From NCBI GenBank assembly GCA_037074765.1, contig JBAMDO010000041.1, positions 186,001 to 250,000 of the forward strand: a stretch of 64,000 nt of DNA, written 5' to 3'. The notes below the pieces were generated by a model. It was given only the letters and a program-made list of their open reading frames with translations. It was not told the origin of the DNA and did no database searches. This document shows positions 12,901-32,573 of this stretch, piece after piece (the first letter of the stretch is position 1; each line of letters begins with the position of its first letter). Source of the DNA: Mansonella perstans. Its lineage: Eukaryota; Nematoda; Chromadorea; Rhabditida; Onchocercidae. A program made the translations under genes and the position numbers.

Positions 12901-14619
12901 CAGATGAACAGCAGTTAGGGAAGATTGGAAAAAGTGCGAAAGGAGTCGATAATGTTATGGTATGGTTTTGACAGCGATGACTAAATTTTAAAATTTATAA
13001 AATAGACTTTGGTAGCCACTGATAACCTATAGCGAAAGAACTTGACAATATGGTGGCTAATGTTATGGATGCATTCATATGAGAATGGTTTAGCAATAGG
13101 ATGTTATATATTAGGAATATCAAAGATTTTTTAATCCTATGAATTCATTTGTGGATGTTACGTCTTAGAATTTATTTTGTTATTTAGGGAATATTGTAAA
13201 ATCCCGTAGGTCAATAATATAAAATCTCATGGCCCACAGGTTTATGTAAGAACGTTTCAGCATTTTTTGGAAATCCATTTTTTTAGCCCAAATCACCAAC
13301 TTCAGCAAAGCTGTTGAGGATTGAAAATTCGTTCAATTCACTAAGTAAGTTGACATCTCCATGGTCTATTTCGGAATAAATATAAATAATTGTTTGTTAA
13401 TACATGTTTGTTATCTATTTTTAATAATTTCTGTTATAACAAAGTTTTTGTGTAATTTCTGTTATGTTATAAATTTACTTCTTTTAATAAAGCTGTATCT
13501 TTATTTAGAGAAATGCAGAAATGTTTCTTCAGTTAATTGCCGACTGATAGATTTCGAGTGGTATGGTAGTGGCAATTTTTATGGATTGCTGAAAATTTGT
13601 AAAGGCAGCGAGGAAGAGACAGTGCTGTTCAGAAGCTGCCTTTTTGATAATACAAATTATTTGCATGAGGTTTGGATTCGTTTTCTCACTTTTTAGTTTT
13701 TTTGGTTCTAGATACTTTCAGTTTTTACGAGTTTTCAATGTATTCCGGCTCTATATTTTAAACTTATTCACACGCTTCTAAAGTAGATTTGCTTAAGATT
13801 ATATTCAATTAATGTTATATTGTATTCTTAAGATTATATTTAATTATATTCAAGTCATGGTATTTTTGAAATTTTTAGGATACCTCAGGCTGCGCAGAGT
13901 CTTATGTGTCATTTGCTTTTTCCTTTCATCGGAAATCGGGTGTAGTTTTCGCAGAAAATGGTTTTCGAGCAAAATGGTTTGAAATCACGCCTCCTCAGCA
14001 GACAGTTTTAGTTCGTAATCGAAGGCATTCAAAAAGTGATATTTATCAAAACAATCAGGTATGAAAAATATCCCTTCTTTTTCCTAATCCGTTCGATTCT
14101 GTTATTTTTTTGCACAATGCTTGTCATTTTACAAATGTAGATTATTATTCGTTTTGTTTGGAATATGAAGGCTCTTTTATTAAAATATGTGTGAGATTTC
14201 TGGAGGGATTTATATCTATTTTTTTTCCCCAGGTAAGAAGTGTAATTGCTGAAGCTATGGATATAACTGAACAGTCGCAGGTTGAAGAAGGGTTGGTTAC
14301 GGGTAAGTAAATTATGCAGCTTATATGAGTTTCATTTTTTTAGTAGGATTCAATATTTAGTGAAATTAAAAAAATTTGTGCGCGATAAGCCATTTTCTTT
14401 CAACACAGTACCAATTTTTTTTATGCATAAGTTGAAATTTTACAAAAATAAGGTCATATGGTCAAATAGAAGTATAAAAACTAAAAGTTATTTAGCATTT
14501 AAAAAATGCATATAAAATGAGCTCAACGAACTGCCCTTACAGAACAGGAAGAAGGAGGAATGAGAGGAAGTATTCAGTTAAGAAGAAGCGTAAGAAAGCG
14601 AAAATCATTGAAGAAATAG
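6912..14619 (+). CDS. emb-30: Anaphase-promoting complex subunit 4 (APC4)
   Basis: Twenty-three exons join in frame to 866 residues (human APC4 is about 808): 6912-6998, 7210-7311, 7449-7544, 7621-7697, 7847-7932, 8109-8147, 8196-8222, 8272-8460, 8994-9111, 9322-9403, 9660-9841, 10053-10163, 10382-10552, 10803-10911, 11633-11722, 11796-11981, 12334-12370, 12670-12959, 13287-13344, 13533-13669, 13879-14058, 14233-14302, 14543-14619. The N-terminus is WD40-like: LWNPAIDLLTLASQKGEV, then ETMCWSPDGKVLATAFSDG. The helical APC4 core carries LINMILTGQASPELVNFY, matching the human LLLWGKASAELQTLL region. The C-terminus is basic. APC4 is a scaffold of the APC/C ubiquitin ligase that drives anaphase; the C. 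elegans orthologue is EMB-30. Start: tandem ATGs at 6912 and 6915, about 20 bp after a likely trans-splice acceptor. One intron begins with GC (7545). Confidence 0.9.
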
Positions 14620-15506
14620 GATATTTCTCGAATTCTTGTGTTAATGTTTGATTTTTGTTGATTTTACTCGATTGAAATCATAAAAAATTTCTCAATCTGA
14701 AATTTCTCAATTTCAGATTTCTCAATTAAAATTTTTTCTTGATCAAATATTCTCGAATTTGAAAAATTAAATTGAAATTTGCTTCAATTGAATTGATCTG
14801 ATATCGATGAGATTTCATTTTTCATGATTTCAATTTTTAATTCAGTTCTGCAAAAAAATATGAAGAACAATACTTCAGCAGCGTATATTATACTTTTGTG
14901 GGGATGTATGTGATTCTAGCGTTAAATGTATATTTTACGATAAATTCCTTCTTTTGGGATCTCAAAAGCTTTAAAGTTGTTTTTGCCTTCATTTTGTATA
15001 TAGTTCATCGCTTTTGCCAATATATAAACTTTTACCAATGCCAATATATATAAAAAATAAAATTGCCAATATATAAAAGATTTTATCATCTGATAAAATG
15101 CTTTTGTTTTATCGCATAGCAGGCACGCTATTATGTGTTTTTTATATTATGATCTTCACAATAATTGTTAGCATTAGTTCATTAAACATTGAAATTTATT
15201 GATTTTATGATATATATCAGGGAAAATTTTCGTTCATTGTTTAGGCAGATTAGGGCAAAGGTAGGAAATATTATAACATTTGTACTTCAGCATTGAAACA
15301 TGACAATTTTTTTAAATAGTGCTATATTTCTACTGATACTTATTTTTTTTTCAAATATGTTTTATTTTTTAATAGATACATCATCATAATGAAGTCAACA
15401 AGTTGATAATTCATCTTTTTTTTGAATGTACTTTAATCAAATTATAGAGAATAATATCATCTGCTGAATTTTTTACCTTCTATTTTTTCGATATCGTATC
15501 AGTGTA
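14620..15506. other. Spacer between APC4 and transporter
   Basis: AT-rich with no gene seen. It contains short TCTCAATTT and CCAATATATA repeats near 14690-14720 and 15015-15075. The roughly 890-bp gap is wide for a nematode operon. A GTATCAG acceptor at about 15501 precedes the transporter ATG. Confidence 0.5.
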
Positions 15507-18500
15507 ATGAGTGAAGATACTGATAGTACAAATGTCGGTGATGTTAGACAATTGGTACAGCAAGAAACACGCAAGGGTGATGTTATTTCGTGAGTTTCTT
15601 AATGAACTAGAAAAACATAATATTCTAAATGGAATAGTATTTTCCAACTCAAACTATTCAAACTTCAACTTTTATCATTGAGTTTTCTTTTAATATAAGT
15701 TTTTTTTTTGAATTGTTCTAGACAAGAAATATATTTACAGGCCACATCGAGCAATAATGACTCTTTCTAAAAGTATGTTTAATGCTGGTTGCTTTTCGTT
15801 GCCATATGCTTGGAAACTTGGAGGTTTATGGGTGAGTTTTTGTTTCATTTAATACAATAGCTCACAAATTTTATATAAACATATGTTAATAATTATACAA
15901 ATGCCATGTGTGTGTGTGTGTTTTTTTTTTCAAAGTTCTTTATTAAAATATAAGTTTTTGATTATTTAGATATCTTTGGTATTAAATTTCGTCATTGCGG
16001 GCTTTAACTGGTATGGGAACCATATTCTTGTCAAGTCTTCACAACACTTGGCAAAAAAATCAGAACGTGTTTCACTTGATTATGGTCATTTTGCGAAGAA
16101 AGTCTGTGATTTCAGTGATATAAGGATATTACGGAATAATAGTAAAGTTATTATGTAAGATAATAAATAAATTTTATTTGATTTGAAAAGTTTCGTAATG
16201 AATAATTTAAATGATGTTGATTAGTTGAATAGGTATGAATTTGCGTGAGTATACAAAAATATAAATACCATCCTTCTTAATCCAAAATTTTCCATCAATA
16301 CGGAATTTGTCTATCTAATAATTGGATTTGTTGCAGCTAAGAAATCCAGACTATGTGTTCAACGGTTGTCAATTACAGTAGATGTTTTTATCTACTGCTT
16401 AGTTTTCTAGAATTCCAGTTACAGGAAGCTTAATAATGCTGGTATTATGTTACACATAGTTTTCTGGAATAAGTTTAGTTTTCTTTAGTGTTCACTGGGT
16501 TTAAAAATCATTTGTACATTTAATGGTTTATTGTTTTTTATAGGTATATAGTAAATATCACTATACTGTTCTATCAGTTAGGTATGTGCAGTGTTGCAAT
16601 ATTGTTTATAGCGGATAATATGAATCATTTAATGGGCGATTATATTGTGGGTGGTACCAAAGTTATGGCTCTCATTTCCTTTGGTAGGTTTTTTTGATCT
16701 GTATTCAAACTCAGATAACCGCATATATTTGATTAAAATTTACACTAAACATGACATAAAACAACTAATTGACTATAAAGCAAAATAACGAGAAGAGAAA
16801 CTAAATTTGATGTGATTCATCTTTTATAGGACATTTTACAATTAGCAAGCATTTAAATTGGCGGTCAATTGTTATGTTTAAAAAAGATTCTGCAGGGCGC
16901 TTAAAAAAGTAAAAGTTTACAACACGATTGATATTGTACCTTAGGTAATCGTACAAAATGTTAAAAGATTTCATTACTCAGTTCATTGTTGGCAAATTTT
17001 CAGTACCCATTCTTGCATTGAATATGTTGACGGAAATACGTCTAATCAGTGTCTTCGCGATAGTTTCATCTGTATTTTTCCTAATGGGTGCTTTTGTTAT
17101 TATGCAGTTCACAGTACGACAGCCAAATCACTGGCAAGAACTTCCTGCTGTAACAAACTTTACTGGTGTCATCATGTTCGTTGGAATGGCGATGTATGCT
17201 TTTGAAGGACAAACGATGGTAATTATTTTTGATTTTTAGATTAAAGAAACCTCTTGTTATTGTTTTATTGCTTAATTGAAGATATTACCAGTGGAAAATA
17301 AACTTGAAACACCGGAGGATTTTCTAAATAATTTCGGCGTATTACCAACAACAATGTGTCTTTGTACATTATTCATGATTGCGATTGGTTTTTACGGTTA
17401 TACAACATTTGGACCAAAAACACAGCCAACTATTACGATGAATGTGCCAAAGGAGGGGTTAGTTGCTTTCTTCACTTGAAAGTTTCTGCAGTTGATTTTA
17501 GCAATTTTATTAATTTGAGATTTATCTTTCTATTAGTTTGTCTACCCTCTAGTTTCTAATGTTGACCAGTTGAAGGAGAATTCCAAGAGCAGTAGATGTG
17601 ATGAATGACGATTAATGCTATTTCTTCTTAACTCTATCTTTGATATCTTTATCACTAGAAATCACTAGAAAGTTATGTGAGAAGTTCTGGAGTTCAGTCA
17701 TCACGAGAAAGGTAGCGCTGTTAATTCTTGAGCTAATGAGCATATCTGTTTTCGGCTATATTCAACGGTTAATGTGTTTTTGATATTGCAATCAATGCTT
17801 GGCCATTCTGTTGCTATGTATGTCATACTGGACATGTTTTTCAATGGTTTCCGTCGGAAATTTACAGGCCGTTTTCCGAATATTCCGAAAGTAGTTGTCG
17901 ATAAGGGATTTAGGTTTGATTTGCGAGATTCATTTTTAAAGGATTTTTTATGCAATAAGAATACATATACAAGGAGCAGTTACAATTTTTACACTTTTAT
18001 AAAATGTTTTAAGGAACAACCAACTAAAAATGTCTTTTTTAATCTGTTAAGCATAAGCAAAATCTTATTTAATTTCAGAATATTTTGGGTGTCCATTACA
18101 ATGTTAATGTCTATAAGTATACCACACCTGGAAATCATGATACCCTTGGTCGGAGTAACTAGTGGCACTCTTTGTGCGCTGATCTATCCGCCAATATTTG
18201 AAATGATCACATTCTGGAATGACTGGAAGGTTTCTTTTCTTCTCAAAAATATTGTTTTATTTCTTTTCATATACTTCATTTATTTGTTATTCTCATCTCT
18301 TAAGTGTGAGTTTTACAGTGGGATATGTAAAATTAAACCAGAATTTCTCGATGTCTTTCTCAAACAAATTCGATAAAACACTAACAGCGATTATAAATAC
18401 TAAACTGCAGTTTTACTCGGACTTAGTATTTTCAGGTTTCACTTAACGCTCGTCAAAGATATTTTAAAATCTTACTGAACGTTTTCGTCATAATAACGGG

Positions 18501-18591
18501 AGTTTTCGCAGTTGTTGCTGGAATATGTACAAATTTCTTGACTATCGTAGAAAAGCTGCAGGCGACGAGGCACAATGTATTTGACCTTTAA
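15507..18591 (+). CDS. SLC36-type proton-coupled amino-acid transporter
   Basis: Nine exons: 15507-15589, 15741-15831, 15970-16154, 16544-16683, 17004-17218, 17282-17457, about 17755-17913, 18079-18229, 18436-18591, giving about 451 residues, normal for the family. Family marks are SMFNAGCFSLPYAWKLGG (first helix), YQLGMCSVAILFIADN, and FVGMAMYAFEGQTMILPVEN, the conserved FAFEG...LPLEN segment of SLC36 carriers; later HSVAMYVILDM and SGTLCALIYPPIFE. The predicted product has about eleven membrane helices and moves small amino acids with protons at plasma or lysosomal membranes. The substrate cannot be told from sequence. The acceptor before exon 7 lacks AG (TTTTCGG), although protein and frame run cleanly across it. 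The 5' end sits 5 bases after an AG acceptor. Confidence 0.85.
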
Positions 18592-20229
18592 AGTTTTTTC
18601 TCTTTATGGACGTTATTTCGAATTTGATATTATTAAAAGCAAATCAAGCAGTTGATAAGCTGTTGATTCAAAATGATCAGTGTACAGTTTTTTAAAATAT
18701 CTTCTAGAAAAAAATTGATTTGAAACGTATAGCAAAGAAGAATATTTTAATTGCATCTGTTAATTTATAAAATATATGTTAATCTGTAAAAGCATTATCT
18801 TTACTGGATAATGCTCCTCAACTTTGTCTTCTGAAGTTTGCAAATTATCCCATATAAAAATAATAACTAGATTGTTTCTTGAATAAGAAATATTCCCAAA
18901 ATCAGCCATAATTCTTGAATTAATCACTTTATTTTCAGTATCTCTTTCCCTTTTTATATTCGACGGTTTACGTTGGTTCAATTTTAATCGAAACAGAGAA
19001 ATGTTACAAATTTCAGGAAAAGCGATGAGACATATCACTTATCATCTATGCTGCTGATTCTTCATATAATTTAAAAATCGTGGTGTGATCGATTGATTCC
19101 ATTAACGATTATCTGTTCATAATCGAGATTCTTTCAATATCTTGATGATTGCAAGGATAGTGACTCTTCTTGAAATACTTCGTATTATCAGATCTGGCCG
19201 GCACTCTGACCTGTTTACGATCGCTACAATACTTGCTCAGGTGCTATCACAATCAGTGCTTTTCAAAAAAAAAAAAAAAACTTTATAGTCAATGAAGTCT
19301 AGTCAGTTTATTTTTTGGTCGATTACATATATATTTTATATGGTCTATTAATTTGTTCCTGAAATAAAGTCTTCAATAATTCCACTTCTGCTCGTTTACT
19401 AATTGATCCTTTTAAGAAAACATTCTTCTTTTGTATTCTCAATCATCCTTTATAAATGTTTAAACTAAGACAAACAAATTATTCGCAGTTGCCGGATTTT
19501 TTAATTCTTTCATCAAAATTAAAAATATTCAAATCATTGTCTAATGTTTATTGGAAGTATTGAACCATTTCACTAAAAGTGGAAAAATTGAACTAAAATA
19601 TATCGATTACTTTCGTAATCATTTCGTAGTATAATTCAGTATTTCCATTGTATATTTTAAATATCTCCCAAATGTGATGTTACTGTTTTTTTGATCTTTT
19701 TTACGTTAGGATATTTCTTTGATCTTTTTTTTTTACCTTTAGACTATTTAGGGTTTTTTGTGAAATCACTGATGATTTTTCTTCTTAAAAATTTGCCTGT
19801 AACTGTGTAAGACATGCACTTTATGCTTCTATTTTTTATTCAATCTAAATCAATGATAATTGAAATTTTAGCCAATTTTTTTCCTCACATAGCTTGGCAT
19901 AAAAACAGGCAATTTTGGACGACGACAGAGGTACTTATTAACGTATTCAATCAAAATCATCGCAAAATTTACTGCTTGAATGAATGAACATTATTGCTAA
20001 GTTTAGCACATTTAAAATATACATTATTATATAAACATTTGCATATAAAACATTTGCTCACAAAAATATTTTTACACAACTACTTTCCAAGTATAACAAG
20101 ATTTACTCAAAAATTAACTGCAAAATGTAATTATCCATTTAGAATCTGTCGATTTTATTTCATTTGAAAATATGAAAATACAAAACCAAAATAAAAAATA
20201 ATTTTAGCAACATTCATCAAAAATGAAAG
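18592..20229. other. Spacer between convergent genes
   Basis: The transporter and lin-9 are transcribed toward each other, so this holds both 3' ends. It is AT-rich with poly-A and poly-T runs near 19266-19281 and 19725. I see no gene, RNA or long repeat. Confidence 0.5.
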
Positions 20230-23200
20230 TCAACACACATTCCCAATATTTAACATCATGTTATGGATTTGCTTCATATGTACTTCCACAAAATCTTGAA
20301 AGGCAGCTACATTTGACGGGTCAATTTGTTTCCGAATTTCGTTCAGTGATTCTGAGAGAGTATGCAAGTCGAGTGGTGTACAACTCTGTTGTCCGAGTGC
20401 TCGAATCTGTTGAAAAAATGATTGCTAAGAAAAAAATTAGTATGACCTAACTCGAGTTATTTTATTTGCTCAGGATTCTACCCATTATCAGGTCAGTGAA
20501 ACAAAGGCATTTAGTTTCGATAATTTTGATAAGGTTATTTTCAAATTTTCGTTTCCACTCAAAAATTTACCTGTAATAGCAATGCAGTTAGCGAGGTAAC
20601 CAAATCTAGTGCATGTTTATTTTGCACATTTAACCCATTGTTACAGTGCTTGACGATTTGTACTGAATGAGTCTGACACATTTTTCTTAGAGCTTCTGGT
20701 CGTGAAGTTAACGAAAACTGTAAAAATTTCAGTAATGATAATTTATAAGGAAATGAATAAAATAAACATTGATTACTCAATTCCTTCCGTGTTTTAAAAT
20801 AGAAGTGTAGATTTGATTTCGTCAGAAATCATATGACATTTTAATGAATGCATTAATTATCTGATTCAAGAAGAAACGGAATTTGGAGAAAAATTATAAA
20901 TACTGGACATGAAACTAAAATTTGCGTAGAAACATAATTTGCAGATATTGATGGAACAACACTAAGGAAAGTTACAAGTTAAGTCCAATGCTCTGATCAA
21001 TTTTCATAGGACGATTTTTTTTTGGAAATGTGATCAGTTAAAATGAACTGTATAAAAATGCGAAAAAAAATGAGTGCAGAGTTTTTAAAAATGATATGCT
21101 TTAAAACTAACTTCACTCACTTGTGGCAACAATTGATTGCAATATTCATTTACGGCGTTTAGATAAGACTGTAGCTGCCTGTTTACTGTTTCAATATCAA
21201 TGACAACTTGAGCATACCTCCTCTAAAAATCAATTTCCGCTCCACTATGCCATTCAGCATTGAATTCTTACAAAGAAAAAAAGTAAATTTTGCTATTCGG
21301 ATTAAATGACAGAAATTTCAACAGAGAAATGCTTTTTTCTTAATAAATTTCTATTTCATGAGCCGAAAGCAAACCTGGAAGGCAATCGGATAAGAATCTG
21401 TTATCATATTCATTTTTTCAGCCTCCATATTTAATTCGGCTAATGATCTAACCAAACTTCGCTTTACTTCGACTAGTTTGCTCAATTTTACGAGTATAAC
21501 GAGCATTCGGACAGGAAAATTTCCGACTTTTTCATCTCGGACTAAAATCAGAATCAGCAAAAGATTTAAGAATCAATGCATACATATAAACTGGATTTTA
21601 TTGAAGAAAATCTAACTATTAAATGTTTTTTCATCATTTTTTTCCATCCTCAAACAGTAAACTGTTAGGATTTATATTTCACCACTTTCCAATAATAACC
21701 TTTTTTGCGTTACATCATGAATTATGGTTCAAAAGTGATAAAAAAACAGATTAAGTATGAAATTTTTTTCTACTCACTTTTGGTTGGTTTTCGAGTAGAA
21801 TCTAGTCCTGCAGCAGAACTACTGCAGGTTGATATATCAGCGAATTTTGGAAGGACGCCAGCATGACCAAATCTGATCAATGAAGGTGGTATAGCGGAAC
21901 GATTCTGTTCCAAAAAATAATTAATTGACAGCAGCTCAACCTAGAAAATTTTATATAAAATCTGTGCTATAAACATTTCTAGATTTTGAAACACATGCAT
22001 AATCAACTATTCATCGTTAGAGGTGAAATAATTATTTTGAGATTTACTGTTCTCACTAAAAGTGCTACAGATAAGTTTAAGAAACACAGGCGAATTGAAA
22101 GAAGTTCTGTAACAATCTAGGGTATCTTTCAGTAAGATACCATATTTACAACAGCATGTGTCGGAAAAGAGAAATTATTTAAAATGAGTGTAGATACGGA
22201 CCGCTTGAGCAGACATAACCTCCGAATCCTTGATAATCATTGGTGGTATCATTTCCTCCTTATCGAAAACTACTCGATATGAAGCTGGCAATATGGCATC
22301 AATCGTGCCGGCATAGATACCATCTTTGGGAGTTCGCACGCGTGCATAAATTTTTGCGCCAATTATTAAAGGAGGAGGCAATCGTAACGGAAGTTCGCAT
22401 CCGGGTGGAATATTCATCAAGCTTCCATCATAAATTTGACGAATTCTAGCTCTATAAATTGTTAAAAAGTAAAAATTTGGGAAAAATATTCAAGGACAAT
22501 GGAATATTCAAAGAACCTTTCATTGCTTAAGACGTTACCTTTTCGTCTCCAATGATTCACGCTCTTCATTTAGGAAAGCTTCCGAACACCTCCTCGGCTT
22601 TCCTATCATTCTTCTTATAGCTCTCCATTCCGGTCGACAAAGTTTGAGAGTACGCAAATTCGGAAACATTTCATGAAGCAACTGTACAAATTCATTATCT
22701 CCCGAGAAAAGTTGCTGGTCAACACCGGAATAAAAAAATTCGCAGTAAACCCATCTACGCGCCTGAAAATTTTGAAAATCAATGATTTTTCTTATGCAAA
22801 ACCAAATGGAAAATATGAAATATGTCCAACCAGAACGAAAAATTATCAGATTCTATCAAAAGTGTCAAAATCTCTTATACCTTACCAATCCACCATTTGC
22901 AATTTCTGCTATTTGTAAATACATATCTCAATTAGTTTGTTACAAAATTCCGCCATCAAATTAGATTTAAATCACAAATTTTTGAATGAAAAAAGAAAAA
23001 TATATAACCTTAGGTAATTTCAAAACATTTTTTAAATGTCTTAAATTCTCCCTCATTGTCGGCGATATTTCAGATGGCTGGGGGCGTGCATTGCGCGGTG
23101 CTGCATTTTCCCGTGAGATATCTTTTTGCGTGCCATTATTCATTTTTTTTGGACTCTAAAATAAAACATTTTTTTTGGACTCTAAAATAAAATTACAACT

Positions 23201-23668
23201 TCATCATCTTTAAAGCAAGTTCATTACGGTGAATAATTTAGCAAGTTTCAGAAAGAGATTTCCGCTATGAGTTATTCCGTGTGTATGTTTTTGCTTACAA
23301 AATTCCGATGATAAAAGTTACCTCAAATGATTTTGTGAATACACGATTGTTAGTACCATTTGAAACATTACTATCCGTATCACTCTCTACTTTCAACAAT
23401 TTTCCACCACGTTTTAACGGTGAAAGACGTTTACTAAAATAAATATTTGTAAAAAATTTCCTTGCAAACAAGTACTTTTTAAATTATAAGGAAAACAATC
23501 AATAAGCAAAGTATTCATTATGAACAGTAAAATTTTTTACTACCTTTTCAGTTTTGCAGAAGGCAAACGTGTAATTTCTTGGCCTTCATCACCTGAATCT
23601 GCATAACGTGAAGGTGGTTTCACGGGGCCGCGCAAATGATATCTTGATGATTCGCCATCTCCAGGCAT
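20230..23668 (-). CDS. lin-9: LIN-9, DREAM/MuvB complex subunit (DIRP domain)
   Basis: Ten exons, in transcript order: 23668-23544, 23433-23322, 23155-23009, 22762-22539, 22451-22202, 21904-21778, 21541-21375, 21222-21121, 20717-20571, 20406-20230; 525 residues, stop TGA. Exon 4 carries the DIRP domain: ARRWVYCEFFYSGVDQQLF, FPNLRTLKLCRPEWRAIRR and MIGKPRRCSEAFLNEERE. Exon 5 carries the following LIN9/Mip130 segment with SLMNIPPGCELPLRLPPP, KIYARVRTPKDGIYAGTIDA and a YRVVFDKE motif. The helical C-terminus follows (VRMLVILVKLSKLVEVKRSL). LIN-9 is a core part of the MuvB/DREAM complex that represses and activates cell-cycle genes and acts as a synMuv B gene in C. elegans. The ATG was chosen because it opens a frame reading MPGDGESSRYHLRGPVK. 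The acceptor of exon 3 lies in a 26-bp tandem duplication. Confidence 0.93.
23141..23192. repeat. 26-bp tandem duplication across the lin-9 exon 3 acceptor
   Basis: The 26-bp segment CATTTTTTTTGGACTCTAAA plus ATAAAA occurs twice in a row with no mismatch seen (23141-23166 and 23167-23192). On the minus strand each copy supplies TTTTATTTTAG followed by AGTCCAAAA, so lin-9 intron 2 ends in two identical acceptors 26 nt apart. Confidence 0.95.
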
Positions 23669-26394
23669 TTTCTCTCAATTTCTCGCTTGCTGTAATAATC
23701 ATTTTAAGTTTAATTAAAGTATTACGCCACTCTCGAATCTCGATCACCCTGAAAAGACATCTTATCTTCACCCCAGAATATCCTCCGCATCCTCACTTTT
23801 CGAATTTTGAAATAGTCGATCTTCTCGTCAAGAGCCTCAGCAACCTTTCTCATTCGTCTATGGCAGCAGAAAAACTCTCAGAGTAAAGTAAGGGAGCGAA
23901 TTTCGCGGTAAAAGTGGCTGCAATGGTGGGGTTATTTTCACATAGATTGATGCTATATGCATATGAGTAGTATGATGAACATTATTTTTCTCTAAATAAT
24001 TAATGGTATCTATGAATCATAATATTATTAACAGTGCATTCTCCTCATTTTATAAATTCCATAAATTGTTAAATGATCGTTTAGTTGAGAATTTAATGCT
24101 ATATTCCATCTTGTAATTGGCTGAACTGAAGAAATTTACTATGAGATCGTATGAAGAAAACGTACATTTCGAATCATAGAAGTTATCCGGAATCCTAAGC
24201 GTTATTTCTCGCATATCTCGTATATCACGTAATATGGAAACTTTCCAATATTAACGAAATTTCCAAATTTTGCATTTGCGTATGCGTTAATATGCCTAAT
24301 TGTTTTTTTTAATTACTTTTTTAAAGATTACCAAAAATAAAATCCATATGTTAAAAGCTAATGAAAGACTTTAAAATGTCAGTCAATTTATTCGACAATT
24401 CGCGCTTACATTCATTCATTAGCTTAACATGGAAAATGGACTGAAGCAATAATAAATAATAGTAAAATTCTCTTGGATTCTAACTTAGATGCTTATTGGC
24501 ATAGTATGAAGAAAATTGAATTAAAGGAATAAAGAAAAAACATTAACGCAAGTGAAGATAAATGTGAATAGATACAAATAATCCAGGTGAATCGAGAGTA
24601 ATCAACAAATAATACTAATAATTTCAATAATTCAATCTTTTGCAACCACTTTGGGTGAAGCATATTGATGATATTCGGGAAGAAAAGAATGATTTAGGTT
24701 AAATTTGGTTTGAGTTGTTTTTTTGAACTGTTTCTAGGTTAAATTTGAGCGGTTTTTTTGGGTCATTCAACAAATAGCTGAGATCTACTGCTAGAATAAA
24801 TAAATCGGATTGGTGAGAACTAATATTATTTAACAATTTATAGTGATATACAATTCCAAAATTGTGTTAACTCAGATACATACATGGCATATATTTAAAA
24901 GAAATCATTACAATTGTTGAAAGAATAGTAAGAATGATGAAAAGTTCAACAATCGCTTCTTTTGACATGAAGAGAATTCTGATTGGCGACATTTGTCTGT
25001 GCATGCAAACCACCTGTTAGTGTTATTCTGTCGTTGAAATTTTAGTTAATTATCTCAGTTCAAAGTTCTATGATACGTTACCATTCTGGTAAATATGCAG
25101 GATGTGGAAGTAAAGTTAAGCTTATAAAGTTCTTCGTAATTAGTTGGACATATATGTTATTAATTACAAAAAAAATATTGATCTAAACTGATAAAGACAA
25201 GACTTTCTTAATTCCCTTGGGTAGATAGAAAAAGGCATCAGAAAGATGTTTTCAAAATTTATATCTGTCAAGTTTTGCAAATGAAACATTCACTGTTATA
25301 ATCAATCATTGTTTGAAATATGAAATATGAGGATAGTTTGTATAAATTACAATGTTAATTTATAGCGATTCAAGGAATTTCATCTTTAAATCAGTTATCA
25401 CCAAAATAAAGTTTATCTTCTGAAAGGAGTTAAGAATCAAAACTAGAAGTTTATCAGAAGTAATTAGTTGAACTAGTGGTTAGTAGTAATATTGGCGTAG
25501 ATAAATTATTGATAATCTATGACATCTTCTAAGTGATATTTGTAAATACCAGAGTTTTTTGAAATTTCAGAATGCTTATCAAATCTTTTAATATATGATT
25601 GAAACAAAAATCTCCTTTTTAATTTCACTTTCTACAAATTTTAATTTTGTAGCAAAGTTTAGGGAAATCGAATTAAAAAATAGTTCTTTGGATCTTCTCA
25701 TTATGTTAATGTGTTAGTGGATCATAAATTCCATCATACTATCTTGCCATTTGTACATTCCAACAAACTTCAATTTATTGGATTCATAGAATGTTACGAA
25801 GGATATCTATCGAACAAGGATATATTTTGCGTAGATTATATAGATTCCTTTATTGTAACGTTGAATTATTAAATATCAGATTCTACCTGAAATTCCTTCT
25901 CGATTCTCTGAAAACTTCTAGCATCATTCCGTATGTATGTTTTCAAAATATTCCACTACAATGGATGGGGAGAAACAATTGGTTTTTCCCTTGCTAATTT
26001 TTTGTTTTTATAAAGTGATTAGTGTTAAAGCTTTGTTTTGCTTGAAAAAGTTTCTGCTTCTGCTTCTGCTGATTTTCCTTCTACACATCTGAGGTGTGTA
26101 TTCATGATTGTACATAATTTATTTTCTTTCTCTGCCTTTCTAACATTCTCTAAATTCTTTTAAATTTGATTTTAAACTTTCCTTGCAATATATTATTTTC
26201 ATCAATTTCTCTTCTCTCTTCATCGTCTCTTCTGTTGATCATAGTTTCTGGTTGTTTTACTAAGGGATTTTGTCTACGTAATGATGCTCGCTTTACACTG
26301 TATTACTCATTTTGTTATGTGTGAATTTTCATACTATTATTGTAATTTATGTTTGAAAACTTGGAAAAACAATTTGTAGTTGTGAATTTTAGAA
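23669..26394. other. Divergent intergenic region lin-9 / TMEM245
   Basis: About 2.7 kb between two genes pointing apart, so it should contain both promoters. AT-rich, no coding exon convincing. No TATA or known factor site could be assigned. An AATTTTAG acceptor at 26392 lies 3 bases before the TMEM245 ATG and is a likely trans-splice site. Confidence 0.5.

Positions 26395-32573
<6,179 letters not shown>

Noticed and set aside
13361..13521. Upstream part of an open frame with hydrophobic residues
   Set aside because: This part is intron. Only the segment after the TTCTTCAG acceptor at 13533 fits APC4.
14619..15507. APC4 and SLC36 genes forming an operon
   Set aside because: Same strand, but the gap of about 890 bp is much larger than the usual 100-200 bp of nematode operons, and the functions are unrelated.
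17701..17955. Minus-strand open frame of 84 codons
   Set aside because: Antisense shadow of the SLC36 exon 17755-17913.
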